From Lachnospiraceae bacterium (lineage in GTDB: Bacteria; Bacillota; Clostridia; Lachnospirales; Lachnospiraceae), in the NCBI GenBank assembly GCA_910575075.1, contig CAJTCY010000001.1:206702-270701 (forward strand): a stretch of 64,000 bases of DNA, given 5' to 3'. A program made the translations under genes and the position numbers. Of the stretch, positions 9,294 through 18,829 are shown piece after piece; the first letter of the stretch is position 1, and each line of letters opens with the position of its first letter. A model generated the notes under the pieces. It did no database searches. It was not told where the DNA came from and worked only from the letters and a program-made list of their open reading frames with translations.

Positions 9294-9367
9294 AAGTGTG
9301 CTATTCAAAGATAACACAAGAATTGTGCTGTATGAGAAATAGGGCAGAGAGTTTAGGAGGAAATGTT

Positions 9368-12106
9368 ATGGCATCAAAGCCTGAAAATACGAAAAATAAG
9401 AAAAGTAACGCAGGTGCAGCAGACAAAAGCAGAAGAACCAGAAAGAATACTTCTGCCAGTCAGGAAGTGTCTTTTCGAAGTGAAGTAATTCTTCTGGTGA
9501 TTCTGGCAGCTTGCATTTTATTATTTATCAGTAATTTTGGAATCGGAGGATTTTTAGGAGAGCGGATAAGTGTAGTCAATTTCGGATTATTCGGAATGAT
9601 AGCATATGTGTTTCCAATTTGTTTTTTTGTGGGAGCTGCATTTTTTATTTCAAATCGTGATAATGGGATCGCGATGGTGAAACTGGTGGCAGGAATTTTA
9701 TTTGTTGCCTTCTTGTGCTTGTTTGTGGAGCTGGTGGCGGGAAGCGGCGATGGATATTCCATTAAGAAGTCGTTTCAGTATGCGGCCAAATATAAGAGTG
9801 GAGGCGGCGCTCTAGGAGGAATGCTTGCAAGTATTTTATGCCCTGCCATTGGAAAAGCTGGAACCTATGTGGTAGATGTCATAACACTGATTATTTCTAT
9901 GGTGCTTTTGACAGAACGTTCTTTTCTGGGTGGAGTAAGGAAAGGCAGCCGCAAGGTATATAATTCAGCCAGAGAGGATGCCGCAAGGCGCCGGGAAATG
10001 CGTGAGCAGCGTCGTGAAGAGCAGGAACTTTTAAATGAAGAACAGGCGCAGAGACGCATGGACAGGAAGGTAGAAGGAGTAGCATTTAATACCAGGATTC
10101 AGCCGGCTTGCATCAGGCATTCTGATAATATCAGTGAATTGAAGCTGCCTTTAGAGAAAGAAGAAACTGCGTCTGTTAATTCTGTACCAGTAAAAGAAGA
10201 TTTGTTTACGGTGAAAGAGATTCCGCATATGGAAGAACCGGTAGTGGTAGAGAATATACATAGGAAACCGAAAAAAAGCGGGAAGGCGGAAGAGAAAACA
10301 GAGGAAATGTCTATATCGATGAAGGAGATAACTGCTCAGCCTGAAGAAAATATACATGTTTCAAATTCGTTAGGAGACAGTACAGTATTGGCAGAACAGG
10401 AGAATTCTCCATTCCAGGAAGCACGGGGGCAGGAAAAGCTAATGCCTTTGGAGGAAGAGAACAAGGGTAACCCGGAATCGGCAGAGCAGGAAATGGAGGA
10501 GCTTTCGCTGGCTCTTGGGAAAGATGTCCAGGCATTTTCAGCTTCGGAGCGTGCAGAAGATTTTAGTGAGATAAAAGATACAGAGGAACCCGCTGAGGAA
10601 ATTCTGGAAATGCCGTCTCAAGGAGGACTGCCGGAAAGCGTACAGTACAGGCTGCCGCCTGTTACGCTGCTGAAACCAGGAGATTCTGCCAAGAAGGATA
10701 ATCGCCAACAGCTCCATGAGACAGCGGTACAACTGCAGCAGATTCTGAAGAATTTCGGCGTCAACGTGACTGTTACGGATGTAAGCTGCGGACCCAGTGT
10801 CACAAGATATGAACTGCAGCCGGAGCTGGGGGTTAAGGTCAGCAAAATAGTAAATCTTGCGGACGATATTAAATTGAATCTTGCAGCGGCAGATATCCGT
10901 ATAGAAGCTCCTATTCCTGGAAAGGCGGCAGTGGGAATTGAAGTGCCGAATAAAGAAAATGTGATGGTACGGTTCCGGGAGATGATTGAGGCAGCAGAAT
11001 TCCAGAATCATGCATCCCAAATCTGTTTTACAGCCGGAAAAGATATTGGCGGGCAGGTAGTGGTTGCCGATATCGCTAAAATGCCTCATCTTTTGATTGC
11101 AGGGGCCACTGGTTCCGGAAAATCTGTCTGTATCAATACCATTATCATGAGCATTTTATACAAGGCAAATCCAGAAGATGTAAAACTGATTCTTATTGAC
11201 CCTAAAGTTGTCGAACTGAGTGTATACAATGGAATTCCGCATCTTTTTATTCCTGTGGTGACAGATCCAAAGAAGGCGGCGGGAGCCTTGCACTGGGCAG
11301 TGTCAGAGATGACAGACCGCTATCAGAAATTTGCGGATTATCAGGTGCGTGACCTTAAGGGGTATAATCAGAAAGTGGAAGCCATTAAAGATGTGGAGGA
11401 TGAAACCAAACCGAAGAAACTCCCTCAGATTGTAATTGTAGTGGACGAGCTTGCAGACCTTATGATGGTAGCTCCCGGAGATGTGGAGGACGCGATCTGC
11501 CGTCTTGCCCAGCTTGCCAGGGCAGCAGGGATTCATTTGATTATCGCTACACAGCGTCCGTCTGTCGATGTTATCACAGGCCTTATCAAGGCAAATATGC
11601 CTTCCAGAATTGCCTTTTCCGTGTCTTCCGGCGTGGATTCCAGAACAATTCTGGACATGAATGGAGCAGAAAAACTGTTGGGAAATGGTGATATGCTTTT
11701 TTATCCGCAGGGCTATCAGAAACCGCTCAGGGTCCAGGGACCTTTTGTTTCTGACCAGGAGGTGGAAGCAGTAGTTGATTTCCTGAAAAAGCAGAGCACT
11801 GTAGTCTATAATACAGAGATTGAAGAAAAGATGAATACGGTTTCCATTTCCCAGGGAGGATCAGGCGGAAGCGGAGGCAGCGAGCGGGACGCCTATTTTG
11901 TGGAAGCAGGAAAATTTGTGATAGAGAAGGAAAAGGGCTCTATTGGCATGCTGCAGCGAATGTTTAAGATTGGCTTTAACCGAGCGGCAAGGATTATGGA
12001 CCAGTTGGAAGAAGCAGGCGTGGTAGGGCCGGAAGAAGGGACAAAACCCAGGAAAATATTAATGTCCCTGGCTGAATTTGAAGAATATGTGGACGAGTAC
12101 GTGTAG
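9368..12106 (+). CDS. DNA translocase FtsK/SpoIIIE
   Basis: A 912-residue protein. Hydrophobic membrane segments lie in the first 180 residues; a long, charged, glutamate-rich linker follows to about 420; then the alpha/beta RecA-like motor. Walker A GATGSGKS is at residues 579-586 and Walker B is [12 protein letters not shown] gamma winged-helix domain at the C-terminus ([20 protein letters not shown]) would read orienting DNA sequences. It pumps DNA through the closing septum in division or sporulation. The start at MASKPEN is chosen because TAGGAGG lies directly upstream. Whether it is the sporulation-dedicated or general paralogue cannot be decided from one gene, although the ClpP-like neighbour matches the spoIIIE locus of Bacillus. 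Confidence 0.93.
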   Translation: MASKPENTKNKKSNAGAADKSRRTRKNTSASQEVSFRSEVILLVILAACILLFISNFGIGGFLGERISVVNFGLFGMIAYVFPICFFVGAAFFISNRDNGIAMVKLVAGILFVAFLCLFVELVAGSGDGYSIKKSFQYAAKYKSGGGALGGMLASILCPAIGKAGTYVVDVITLIISMVLLTERSFLGGVRKGSRKVYNSAREDAARRREMREQRREEQELLNEEQAQRRMDRKVEGVAFNTRIQPACIRHSDNISELKLPLEKEETASVNSVPVKEDLFTVKEIPHMEEPVVVENIHRKPKKSGKAEEKTEEMSISMKEITAQPEENIHVSNSLGDSTVLAEQENSPFQEARGQEKLMPLEEENKGNPESAEQEMEELSLALGKDVQAFSASERAEDFSEIKDTEEPAEEILEMPSQGGLPESVQYRLPPVTLLKPGDSAKKDNRQQLHETAVQLQQILKNFGVNVTVTDVSCGPSVTRYELQPELGVKVSKIVNLADDIKLNLAAADIRIEAPIPGKAAVGIEVPNKENVMVRFREMIEAAEFQNHASQICFTAGKDIGGQVVVADIAKMPHLLIAGATGSGKSVCINTIIMSILYKANPEDVKLILIDPKVVELSVYNGIPHLFIPVVTDPKKAAGALHWAVSEMTDRYQKFADYQVRDLKGYNQKVEAIKDVEDETKPKKLPQIVIVVDELADLMMVAPGDVEDAICRLAQLARAAGIHLIIATQRPSVDVITGLIKANMPSRIAFSVSSGVDSRTILDMNGAEKLLGNGDMLFYPQGYQKPLRVQGPFVSDQEVEAVVDFLKKQSTVVYNTEIEEKMNTVSISQGGSGGSGGSERDAYFVEAGKFVIEKEKGSIGMLQRMFKIGFNRAARIMDQLEEAGVVGPEEGTKPRKILMSLAEFEEYVDEYV

Positions 12107-12219
12107 ATTGTGTTATCATCAACCATAACAAAACAGAGAAAATATTTGGTCATCAACTGTTATAAGGCAGAGAAATCTATGTTTATTTAGTAACATAAAG
12201 TGAAAGCGGGAGGAAGAAT

Positions 12220-13890
12220 ATGAAGACAGATATTCAGATTGCACAGGAAGCAGAAATGATGCACATCCGTGAGGTGGCTGCACAGTTAGGTATTGAAGAG
12301 GACGAACTGGAATTATACGGAAAATACAAGGCAAAGCTCTCAGATGAGCTGATGGAGAAAGTAAAAGAACGCAAGGACGGCAAGCTGATCCTTGTGACAG
12401 CAATTAATCCCACACCGGCAGGAGAGGGCAAGACTACCACCAGTGTGGGCCTGGGAGAAGCTTTTGGAAAGATGGGAAAAAAGGCTGTGCTGGCGCTTCG
12501 GGAGCCTTCCCTGGGTCCCTGCTTCGGCATCAAGGGCGGCGCTGCCGGCGGCGGTTATGCACAGGTGGTGCCTATGGAAGACCTCAATCTTCATTTTACC
12601 GGAGATTTTCATGCCATCACCTCTGCAAATAATTTACTTGCTGCTTTGCTGGACAACCATATTCAGCAGGGAAATGAACTGAACATTGATCCGCGGCAGG
12701 TAGTCTGGAAACGCTGCCTGGACATGAACGACCGGGTACTGCGCAATATTGTGGTAGGATTGGGCAGTAAAATGGACGGCATGGTACGGGAAGATCATTT
12801 TGTGATAACCGTTGCATCGGAGATTATGGCAGTACTATGTCTTGCAGATGATATGGCGGATTTGAAGAAACGCCTGGGCAGGATGATTGTAGCGTATAAT
12901 TTTGAAGGAAATCCTGTGACAGCAGATGATTTGAAGGCTACAGGAGCTATGGCAGCGCTTTTAAAAGATGCGCTCAAACCCAATCTGATTCAGACATTAG
13001 AGCACACTCCGGCAATCGTCCATGGAGGGCCTTTTGCAAATATTGCCCATGGCTGCAATAGTGTCCGCGCCACGAAGACAGCGTTAAAATTGGCGGATTA
13101 TGTGGTGACAGAAGCGGGATTTGGAGCAGATTTGGGAGCGGAGAAGTTTTTGGATATCAAGTGTCGGATGGCAGGCTTAAAACCAGACGCGGTGGTGCTG
13201 GTGGCAACCGTGCGTGCGTTGAAATATAACGGAGGCGTACCCAAAGCAGAACTTTCCAATGAAAATCTGGAAGCTCTGAAAAAGGGAATTGTAAATCTGG
13301 AAAAACATATTGAGAACTTGCAGAAATATCATGTGCCTGTAGTTGTCACATTAAATTCTTTTATCACAGACACTAAGGCAGAGACAGCGTATGTAGAGCA
13401 GTTCTGCAGAGAAAAAGGATGTGAGTTCGCGCTTTCACAAGTCTGGGAAAAAGGCGGGGAAGGCGGCATTGCCCTGGCTGAAAAAGTATTGAAAACCCTG
13501 GAAGAAAAAGAGAGCAGATTTCAGCCCCTTTATGACAGCAGCCTGTCTCTGACAGAAAAAATTGAAACAGTGGCAAAAGAAATTTATGGTGCGGACGGTG
13601 TGAGCTATGCCCCGGCTGCCTTAAAAGAGTTAAAGAGAATTGAAGCGCTCGGAATGGGAGAATTTCCGGTCTGTATGGCAAAGACCCAGTATTCTCTGTC
13701 CGATGATCAGACAAAACTGGGACGCCCCTCTGGATTTACCGTGAATGTCAGAGAAGTGTATGTTTCAGCGGGAGCTGGTTTTGTGGTGGCTGTTACAGGA
13801 GCTATTATGACAATGCCTGGACTGGGAAAAACCCCGGCGGCTTATGGAATTGATGTAAGTGATGATGGTGTCATTACCGGATTGTTTTAA
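12220..13890 (+). CDS. fhs: Formate-tetrahydrofolate ligase
   Basis: A 556-residue enzyme, the usual length of the family, with the nucleotide-binding loop [10 protein letters not shown] and the conserved EPSLGP and [11 protein letters not shown] segments. It makes 10-formyl-tetrahydrofolate from formate, tetrahydrofolate and ATP in the cytoplasm. folD follows after 26 bases, so the pair forms a one-carbon operon converting formate to methylene-THF, used in purine synthesis and, in acetogens, in the methyl branch of the Wood-Ljungdahl pathway. No other Wood-Ljungdahl gene is in the window, so acetogenesis cannot be claimed. Confidence 0.96.
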   Translation: MKTDIQIAQEAEMMHIREVAAQLGIEEDELELYGKYKAKLSDELMEKVKERKDGKLILVTAINPTPAGEGKTTTSVGLGEAFGKMGKKAVLALREPSLGPCFGIKGGAAGGGYAQVVPMEDLNLHFTGDFHAITSANNLLAALLDNHIQQGNELNIDPRQVVWKRCLDMNDRVLRNIVVGLGSKMDGMVREDHFVITVASEIMAVLCLADDMADLKKRLGRMIVAYNFEGNPVTADDLKATGAMAALLKDALKPNLIQTLEHTPAIVHGGPFANIAHGCNSVRATKTALKLADYVVTEAGFGADLGAEKFLDIKCRMAGLKPDAVVLVATVRALKYNGGVPKAELSNENLEALKKGIVNLEKHIENLQKYHVPVVVTLNSFITDTKAETAYVEQFCREKGCEFALSQVWEKGGEGGIALAEKVLKTLEEKESRFQPLYDSSLSLTEKIETVAKEIYGADGVSYAPAALKELKRIEALGMGEFPVCMAKTQYSLSDDQTKLGRPSGFTVNVREVYVSAGAGFVVAVTGAIMTMPGLGKTPAAYGIDVSDDGVITGLF

Positions 13891-13916
13891 ATGTTTTGCA
13901 GAAAGGATGAAGAGTC

Positions 13917-14759
13917 ATGGCGGAAATCATAGATGGAAAGAAGATATCTTCGCAGATAAAAGACGAATTGAAAGAGAAGGCGGCAGCGCTGAAAGCTAAG
14001 GGCAAAACAGGGGCTCTGGCGGTGATTCAGGTGGGTGCAGATCCTGCTTCTTGTGTATATGTACGGAATAAGAAAAATGCCTGTGCCTATATTGGGATTG
14101 AGTCTCTGGCATATGAACTGTCAGAAGAGACTACAGAAGAGGAATTGCTGGAACTGATTGCTGAGCTGAACGGCAGGCAGGAGGTAAAGGGTATTCTGGT
14201 ACAGCTTCCGCTTCCGCAGCATATTTGTGAGGATAAAATTATTCAGGCAATCAGTCCTGACAAAGATGTGGATGGCTTTCATCCTCAAAGCGTAGGGGCC
14301 ATGACCATAGGAGAGCCTGGGTTTTTACCATGTACACCTGCCGGGATCGTTCAGCTTCTGAAACGTTCTGGCGTGGAGATTGCCGGAAAACACTGTGTTA
14401 TTATCGGCAGAAGCAATATCGTGGGAAAACCCATGGCGCTTCTGATGCTTCGGGAAAATGCCACTGTGACAGTGGCTCATTCTAAAACCAGAAACCTGCC
14501 GCAGCTCTGCCGACAGGCGGATATTCTTATTGTTGCCATAGGAAAGCCGCGGTTTATCGGCGCAGAATATATAAAAGAGGGAGCGGTGGTGATAGACGTG
14601 GGCATTCACCGTGATGAAAATAACAAATTATGCGGGGATGTGAAATATGAGGAGGCAGTGACAGCAGCATCTGCGATTACACCTGTGCCAGGCGGGGTAG
14701 GTCCAATGACCATTGCCATGCTGATGAGTAATTGTGTACAGAGTATAGAAGAGGGATAA
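13917..14759 (+). CDS. folD: Bifunctional methylene-THF dehydrogenase/methenyl-THF cyclohydrolase
   Basis: 280 residues, standard FolD size. Visible motifs include the catalytic-lysine region YVRNKKNAC, the family signature VQLPLPQH, the DVDGF segment and the Rossmann motif GRSNIVGKPMA. It interconverts 10-formyl-, methenyl- and methylene-THF using NADP+ or NAD+. It follows fhs closely and is followed two bases later by a zinc-ribbon gene, implying a three-gene operon. Confidence 0.96.
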   Translation: MAEIIDGKKISSQIKDELKEKAAALKAKGKTGALAVIQVGADPASCVYVRNKKNACAYIGIESLAYELSEETTEEELLELIAELNGRQEVKGILVQLPLPQHICEDKIIQAISPDKDVDGFHPQSVGAMTIGEPGFLPCTPAGIVQLLKRSGVEIAGKHCVIIGRSNIVGKPMALLMLRENATVTVAHSKTRNLPQLCRQADILIVAIGKPRFIGAEYIKEGAVVIDVGIHRDENNKLCGDVKYEEAVTAASAITPVPGGVGPMTIAMLMSNCVQSIEEG

Positions 14760-14761
14760 GG

Positions 14762-15922
14762 ATGAAGTGTGCAAATTGTGGAGCAAAGCTGAAGGTAGGG
14801 AGTGTTTACTGTTATGTCTGTGGGAAAGAGGCACAGATCGTATCCGATTACAATTTGCTGGAAGACGATTTCCTGCGGGAGGTGCTGAAAGAAAAAGAGG
14901 AAAAAGCAGCAAGAGAAAAAGCAAAAGAGCGTGTGGAAAAGGAAAAAAAGGAGAAAAGCAATCCTAGGCCTCACGCGAATCCGCCGGTAAAAAAGGGAAA
15001 TCGAAGAGTGAAGAAGCGTATTATTTTTGCAGTTGTGTCGATGATCCTTCTGGTTGTATTGATCGCAGCTATTATTCTGCTGGTCAACCACGGCAGAGAG
15101 AATTCCTATGATTACCAGATGGAGCAGGCAGTTTTATATAAGGAAGAAGGCAATTACCGGGAAGCTGAAACTTATGTGAAACGTGCCATAGAGCTTGAGG
15201 ACAGCCTGACAGCAGAGCTTTTTCTGTCTGATATCTATTTGCTGCGTGGAGAGGAGAAAAAGGCGCTGGAGCTTCTGCAGCAGCTATGCCGGGAGAATAA
15301 AGACCAGGTGGAAATTTATCAGAGACTGATTCAGATTTATGATAAACAGAAAGATTATGATAGCATCCGTGCGCTCAGTGAACAGACAGATGATCAAGAG
15401 ATACAGGAATTGTTTTCTGATTATATTCCTGAAATACCTGAATTTACCAGGGGAGAAGGAGTCTACACGGAAGAACTGTCTGTAGAAATAATGGCAGAGA
15501 CGGATTGTGAGGTTTATTATACGCTGGATGGCTCTGATCCCAAACAAGGGCAGAAGTATCAGGCGCCTGTGGAAATAAAGCCAGGCCAGAATATACAGAT
15601 TCGTGCAGTTGCATGCAATTCCTATGGTATATACGGTGAAGAGGCAGAAGGGACTTTTCAGGTAGAACTTCAAAAACCGGAAATGCCAAGAGTCACTCCG
15701 GGAGGAGGGAACTTTATTGCACCTCAGAATATTTCTGTTGCGGTTCCGGAGGGGTGCCGGGTATATTATACCTGGGATGGTACAGATCCTACATCTTCTT
15801 CGAAAGAATATACTCAGCCAATTGCCATGCCAGAGGGAAACAATATATTGTCTCTGATTCTGGTAGATCAATATGGAATGCGTTCCGATGTATTCCGATG
15901 TAATTATATATATTTGCCATAG
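14762..15922 (+). CDS. Zinc-ribbon membrane protein with TPR and chitobiase-like domains
   Basis: 386 residues. An N-terminal zinc ribbon (CxxC at the start, then YCYVCG) is followed by a charged lysine/glutamate stretch, one transmembrane helix (about 85-110), TPR-like helices (about 120-230), and two repeats resembling the chitobiase/beta-hexosaminidase C-terminal beta-sandwich (VYYTLDGSDP near 255, VYYTWDGTDP near 340). The zinc ribbon would be cytoplasmic and the rest outside. The function is unknown. The start is ATG two bases after the folD stop; an upstream in-frame ATG lies inside folD. The DGSDP/DGTDP repeats suggest wall or polysaccharide contact, which is inference. Confidence 0.7.
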   Translation: MKCANCGAKLKVGSVYCYVCGKEAQIVSDYNLLEDDFLREVLKEKEEKAAREKAKERVEKEKKEKSNPRPHANPPVKKGNRRVKKRIIFAVVSMILLVVLIAAIILLVNHGRENSYDYQMEQAVLYKEEGNYREAETYVKRAIELEDSLTAELFLSDIYLLRGEEKKALELLQQLCRENKDQVEIYQRLIQIYDKQKDYDSIRALSEQTDDQEIQELFSDYIPEIPEFTRGEGVYTEELSVEIMAETDCEVYYTLDGSDPKQGQKYQAPVEIKPGQNIQIRAVACNSYGIYGEEAEGTFQVELQKPEMPRVTPGGGNFIAPQNISVAVPEGCRVYYTWDGTDPTSSSKEYTQPIAMPEGNNILSLILVDQYGMRSDVFRCNYIYLP

Positions 15923-15943
15923 TATAATGGAAATTTACAGCAG

Positions 15944-15999
15944 ACAGGCAGAAACATCAAATCAGAGACAGAAAATTTGATGTTTTTGCCTGCTTTTTT
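15944..15999 (+). terminator. Terminator of the fhs-folD-zinc ribbon operon
   Basis: ACAGGCAGAAACATCAAAT pairs with ATTTGATGTTTTTGCCTG with one or two mismatches and is followed by six T. Confidence 0.88.
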
Positions 16000-16009
16000 G
16001 TGGCAAAAC

Positions 16010-16038
16010 TTGCCTTTAAGCCCTGATTGTTATATGAT
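16010..16038 (+). promoter_or_regulatory. Promoter of pheA
   Basis: TTGCCT and TATGAT with a 17-base spacer, about 30 bases before the pheA start. No T-box or leader peptide fits in the short gap. Confidence 0.5.
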
Positions 16039-16066
16039 AATAGAAAATACTTTGAGGATGTGACGT

Positions 16067-17197
16067 ATGAAAAATCTAGATAAGATACGGGAGGAAATTG
16101 ACGCAATAGACAGCCGGATTGTCTCTTTGTATGAAGAGAGGATGCAGCGCACTGCAGAGGTGGCTGAATATAAGATTTCGGTGGGAAAACAGGTGCTGGA
16201 CAAACAAAGAGAAGCAGAGAAACTGGAAAAAGTGAAAAACCTGGTCAGTCATGAGGAAAATCGTTATGGTGTGGAGGAGCTGTTTGAGCAGATTATGGCT
16301 ATGAGCCGGAAACGCCAGTACCAGCTTTTGAATGAGCGGGGACTGACACAGGAGCTTGGATTCACACAGGTAGACAGCCTGCCTTTTTATACCCGGAAAG
16401 TGGTGTATCAGGGGACAGAAGGCGCTTACAGTCAGCTTGCCATGAAGGCATATTTTGGTGAAGAGACAGAGAGCTTTCACGTGGATACCTGGCGGGAAGC
16501 AATGGAGGCTATTGAGAAGAATCAGGCGGATTATGCAGTGCTTCCAATTGAAAATTCTTCTGCTGGGATTGTGGGAGAGAATTTTGACCTGATGCTGGAA
16601 TATGAGAATTATATTGTGGCAGAACAGATTATTAAAATTGAACATGCACTGCTGGGTCTCCCAGGTGCAGAATTGTCAGAAGTAAGAGCAGTCTATTCTC
16701 ATCCGCAGGCGCTGATGCAGAGTGTAGATTTTCTGAATGAACACAGGTCATGGGAGCGCATTCCTGTAAAAAATACTGCGATGGCTGCTGAGCAGGTGCT
16801 CAAAGAACAGCGCAGAGATCAGGCGGCGATTGCCAGTCAGGTTACGGCAGAGATTTACGGGCTTAAGATATTAAAAAATAACATTAACTACAGTGAAGAC
16901 AACAGTACACGTTTTATTATTGTAGGTGGTGAAAAGATACGGATAAAAGGTGCCGGAAAGGTCAGCATCTGCTTTGAGGTATCTCATGAAAGCGGATCGC
17001 TGTATCGGATGCTTTCACATTTTATGTTCAATAACCTGAATATGGTAAAGATTGAGTCCAGGCCTATAAAGGATAAAAGCTTTGAATACCGTTTTTTTGT
17101 AGATTTAGAGGGAAGCCTGAGTGACGGCGCTGTGCAGAATGCATTAAAAGGCCTGCAGGATGAAGCTCTTTACGTGAAGGTACTGGGAAATTATTAG
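16067..17197 (+). CDS. pheA: Bifunctional chorismate mutase/prephenate dehydratase
   Basis: 376 residues. Residues 1-90 form an AroQ-type chorismate mutase (IREEIDAIDSRIVSLYEERM). Residues about 108-290 are the prephenate dehydratase, with GTEGAYSQLA and a NSTRF motif corresponding to the catalytic TRF. An ACT regulatory domain follows with the ESRP phenylalanine-binding motif. It converts chorismate to phenylpyruvate and is probably inhibited by phenylalanine. The stop codon is TAG, and its last bases belong to a miniature palindromic element (see 17195-17480); the flanking target duplication shows the original stop was TAA with the same last residues. Confidence 0.95.
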   Translation: MKNLDKIREEIDAIDSRIVSLYEERMQRTAEVAEYKISVGKQVLDKQREAEKLEKVKNLVSHEENRYGVEELFEQIMAMSRKRQYQLLNERGLTQELGFTQVDSLPFYTRKVVYQGTEGAYSQLAMKAYFGEETESFHVDTWREAMEAIEKNQADYAVLPIENSSAGIVGENFDLMLEYENYIVAEQIIKIEHALLGLPGAELSEVRAVYSHPQALMQSVDFLNEHRSWERIPVKNTAMAAEQVLKEQRRDQAAIASQVTAEIYGLKILKNNINYSEDNSTRFIIVGGEKIRIKGAGKVSICFEVSHESGSLYRMLSHFMFNNLNMVKIESRPIKDKSFEYRFFVDLEGSLSDGAVQNALKGLQDEALYVKVLGNY

Positions 17198-17480
17198 GCA
17201 ATTGCGAAACTCAGTAATTTTTTGAATTTCATATACAATTCAAAAAAATTAAGCAGAAATATTTTATCATACGAAACGCTAAGAAATGCATTCTAGCACC
17301 ATGGAAACGAAACACAAAAATCATGGAAGCCTTTGCGGAACATGATTTTCGTATTAAGTGGTTCGTTGTAATGCCTGGTGCGCCCTGCATTTTGTGCGTT
17401 TCGTATGGATAAAATATTTTAGAACAATTGTATAAATTGTATATGAAATTTCGATAATTTGATGGTTTCGCAATTGCCTA
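17195..17480. mobile_element. Palindromic miniature element, copy 1 (286 bp)
   Basis: The ends are perfect 16-base inverted repeats, TAGGCAATTGCGAAAC and its complement. The direct repeat TGGGAAATTAT flanks both ends (17184-17194 and 17481-17491), as expected of target-site duplication. The interior is itself a long imperfect palindrome, with an inner pair ATACGAAACGC/GCGTTTCGTAT near 17271 and 17396. No ORF or transposase is inside. Copy 2 at 23387-23517 has the same outer arms in the opposite orientation but lacks the centre. It fills the pheA-DUF815 gap of 312 bases. Confidence 0.85.
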
Positions 17481-17509
17481 TGGGAAATTATTAAAGTGAG
17501 GTAAGAGGG

Positions 17510-18829
17510 ATGAAACATGCAGGGACAATGATTTTATACTGCAATTTGGAACAGGGGCAGATTTTTGAGGATATGACCTGGATTATGGAACACTACAAGA
17601 GCGACTATTATGATCGGGATGATATCCGTTCCCTGTGCTTTGAGAGTTTCCACAATTTAGTTGAACTGGCGGCAAGCCATGGATTTGAGGGGAATCTGTG
17701 GCATAATTATCTGACGCTGCTGATCGTAAATAATGAGAATGCATATAGCAGGGCATGTGAGAACCGAGGAGGAATTTCCGGAACGATCAATGAGCTTGCG
17801 CGGCATGATTTCGCAGTGTTTCAGGAATTGTTTGCATTTGACTTCCAGAAACTGGTACAGGAGCTTCAGATACCAGAGCTGCTTTTGCTCAAAGATTATC
17901 AGCGTTCGGAACAAACGGCAAGAGTCTTTAACCACAGGATCAGGGACCGGATCTGTGATCTTAGTGTCCGGTTGGAGCAAGCCCGGTCAGTGGAAGAATT
18001 TCAGATGGAGGTAACGAAGTTTTACGGAGAATTCGGTGTGGGCAAGCTGGGGCTGCATAAGGCATTCCGTATTGAACATGAAGATCAGGGGGCGCGGATT
18101 GTGCCCATTACCAATATTGCCCATGTACATCTTTCCGATCTTGTGGGGTATGAGAGGGAGAAACGGAAGCTGATAGATAATACAGAAGCATTTGTGCAGG
18201 GGAAACAGGCGAATAACTGTCTGCTGTTCGGAGATGCTGGTACGGGGAAATCTACCAGTATCAAAGCGATTATCAATCAATACTATGAACAGGGACTACG
18301 GATGATTGAGGTATATAAACATCAGTTCCAGGATTTGAATTCTGTGATTGCCCAGATTAAGAATCGAAATTATAAATTTATCATATATATGGATGATCTG
18401 TCTTTTGAGGAATTTGAGGTTGAGTATAAATATTTAAAGGCAGTGATTGAAGGCGGGCTGGAAAAGAAACCGGATAATGTGCTGATTTATGCTACTTCCA
18501 ACCGGCGGCATCTGGTTCGGGAGAAGTTCAGTGATAAGGAAGAAAGAGATGATGAACTGCACACCAGGGACACTGTACAGGAAAAATTGTCTCTGGTATC
18601 CAGGTTTGGGGTAACTATTTATTTTGGATCACCAGATAAAAAAGAATTTCATGAAATTGTAAGAAGGCTGGCAGAAAAACATCAGATATACATGGAAGAA
18701 GAGACGCTGCTTCTGGAAGCCGACCGCTGGGAACTGAATCATGGGGGACCTTCCGGTAGGTGTGCGCAGCAGTTCATCAATGCGCTGATGGGAAGAGAAC
18801 AAACAGTGATTGGGAAGGAGAAGCTATGA
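17510..18829 (+). CDS. DUF815-family AAA+ ATPase
   Basis: 439 residues, with a helical N-terminal region to about 200 and a DUF815 ATPase domain from about 205. Walker A GDAGTGKST is at residues 241-249, the Walker B-like segment is IIYMDDLSFE, and YATSNRRHL is a sensor-like segment. It is soluble. The biochemical role of DUF815 proteins is not established. Its ATG follows GTGAGG, and its end overlaps the next gene by ATGA, so it is translationally coupled to ppx. That links it to polyphosphate or stringent-response metabolism by context only. Confidence 0.8.
   Translation: MKHAGTMILYCNLEQGQIFEDMTWIMEHYKSDYYDRDDIRSLCFESFHNLVELAASHGFEGNLWHNYLTLLIVNNENAYSRACENRGGISGTINELARHDFAVFQELFAFDFQKLVQELQIPELLLLKDYQRSEQTARVFNHRIRDRICDLSVRLEQARSVEEFQMEVTKFYGEFGVGKLGLHKAFRIEHEDQGARIVPITNIAHVHLSDLVGYEREKRKLIDNTEAFVQGKQANNCLLFGDAGTGKSTSIKAIINQYYEQGLRMIEVYKHQFQDLNSVIAQIKNRNYKFIIYMDDLSFEEFEVEYKYLKAVIEGGLEKKPDNVLIYATSNRRHLVREKFSDKEERDDELHTRDTVQEKLSLVSRFGVTIYFGSPDKKEFHEIVRRLAEKHQIYMEEETLLLEADRWELNHGGPSGRCAQQFINALMGREQTVIGKEKL

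Noticed and set aside
13890-15922. A complete Wood-Ljungdahl methyl branch
   Set aside because: Only fhs and folD are present; both are also general one-carbon genes.
17195-17480. A small RNA or riboswitch between pheA and the DUF815 gene
   Set aside because: Terminal inverted repeats, flanking target duplication and a second copy elsewhere fit a mobile element better.
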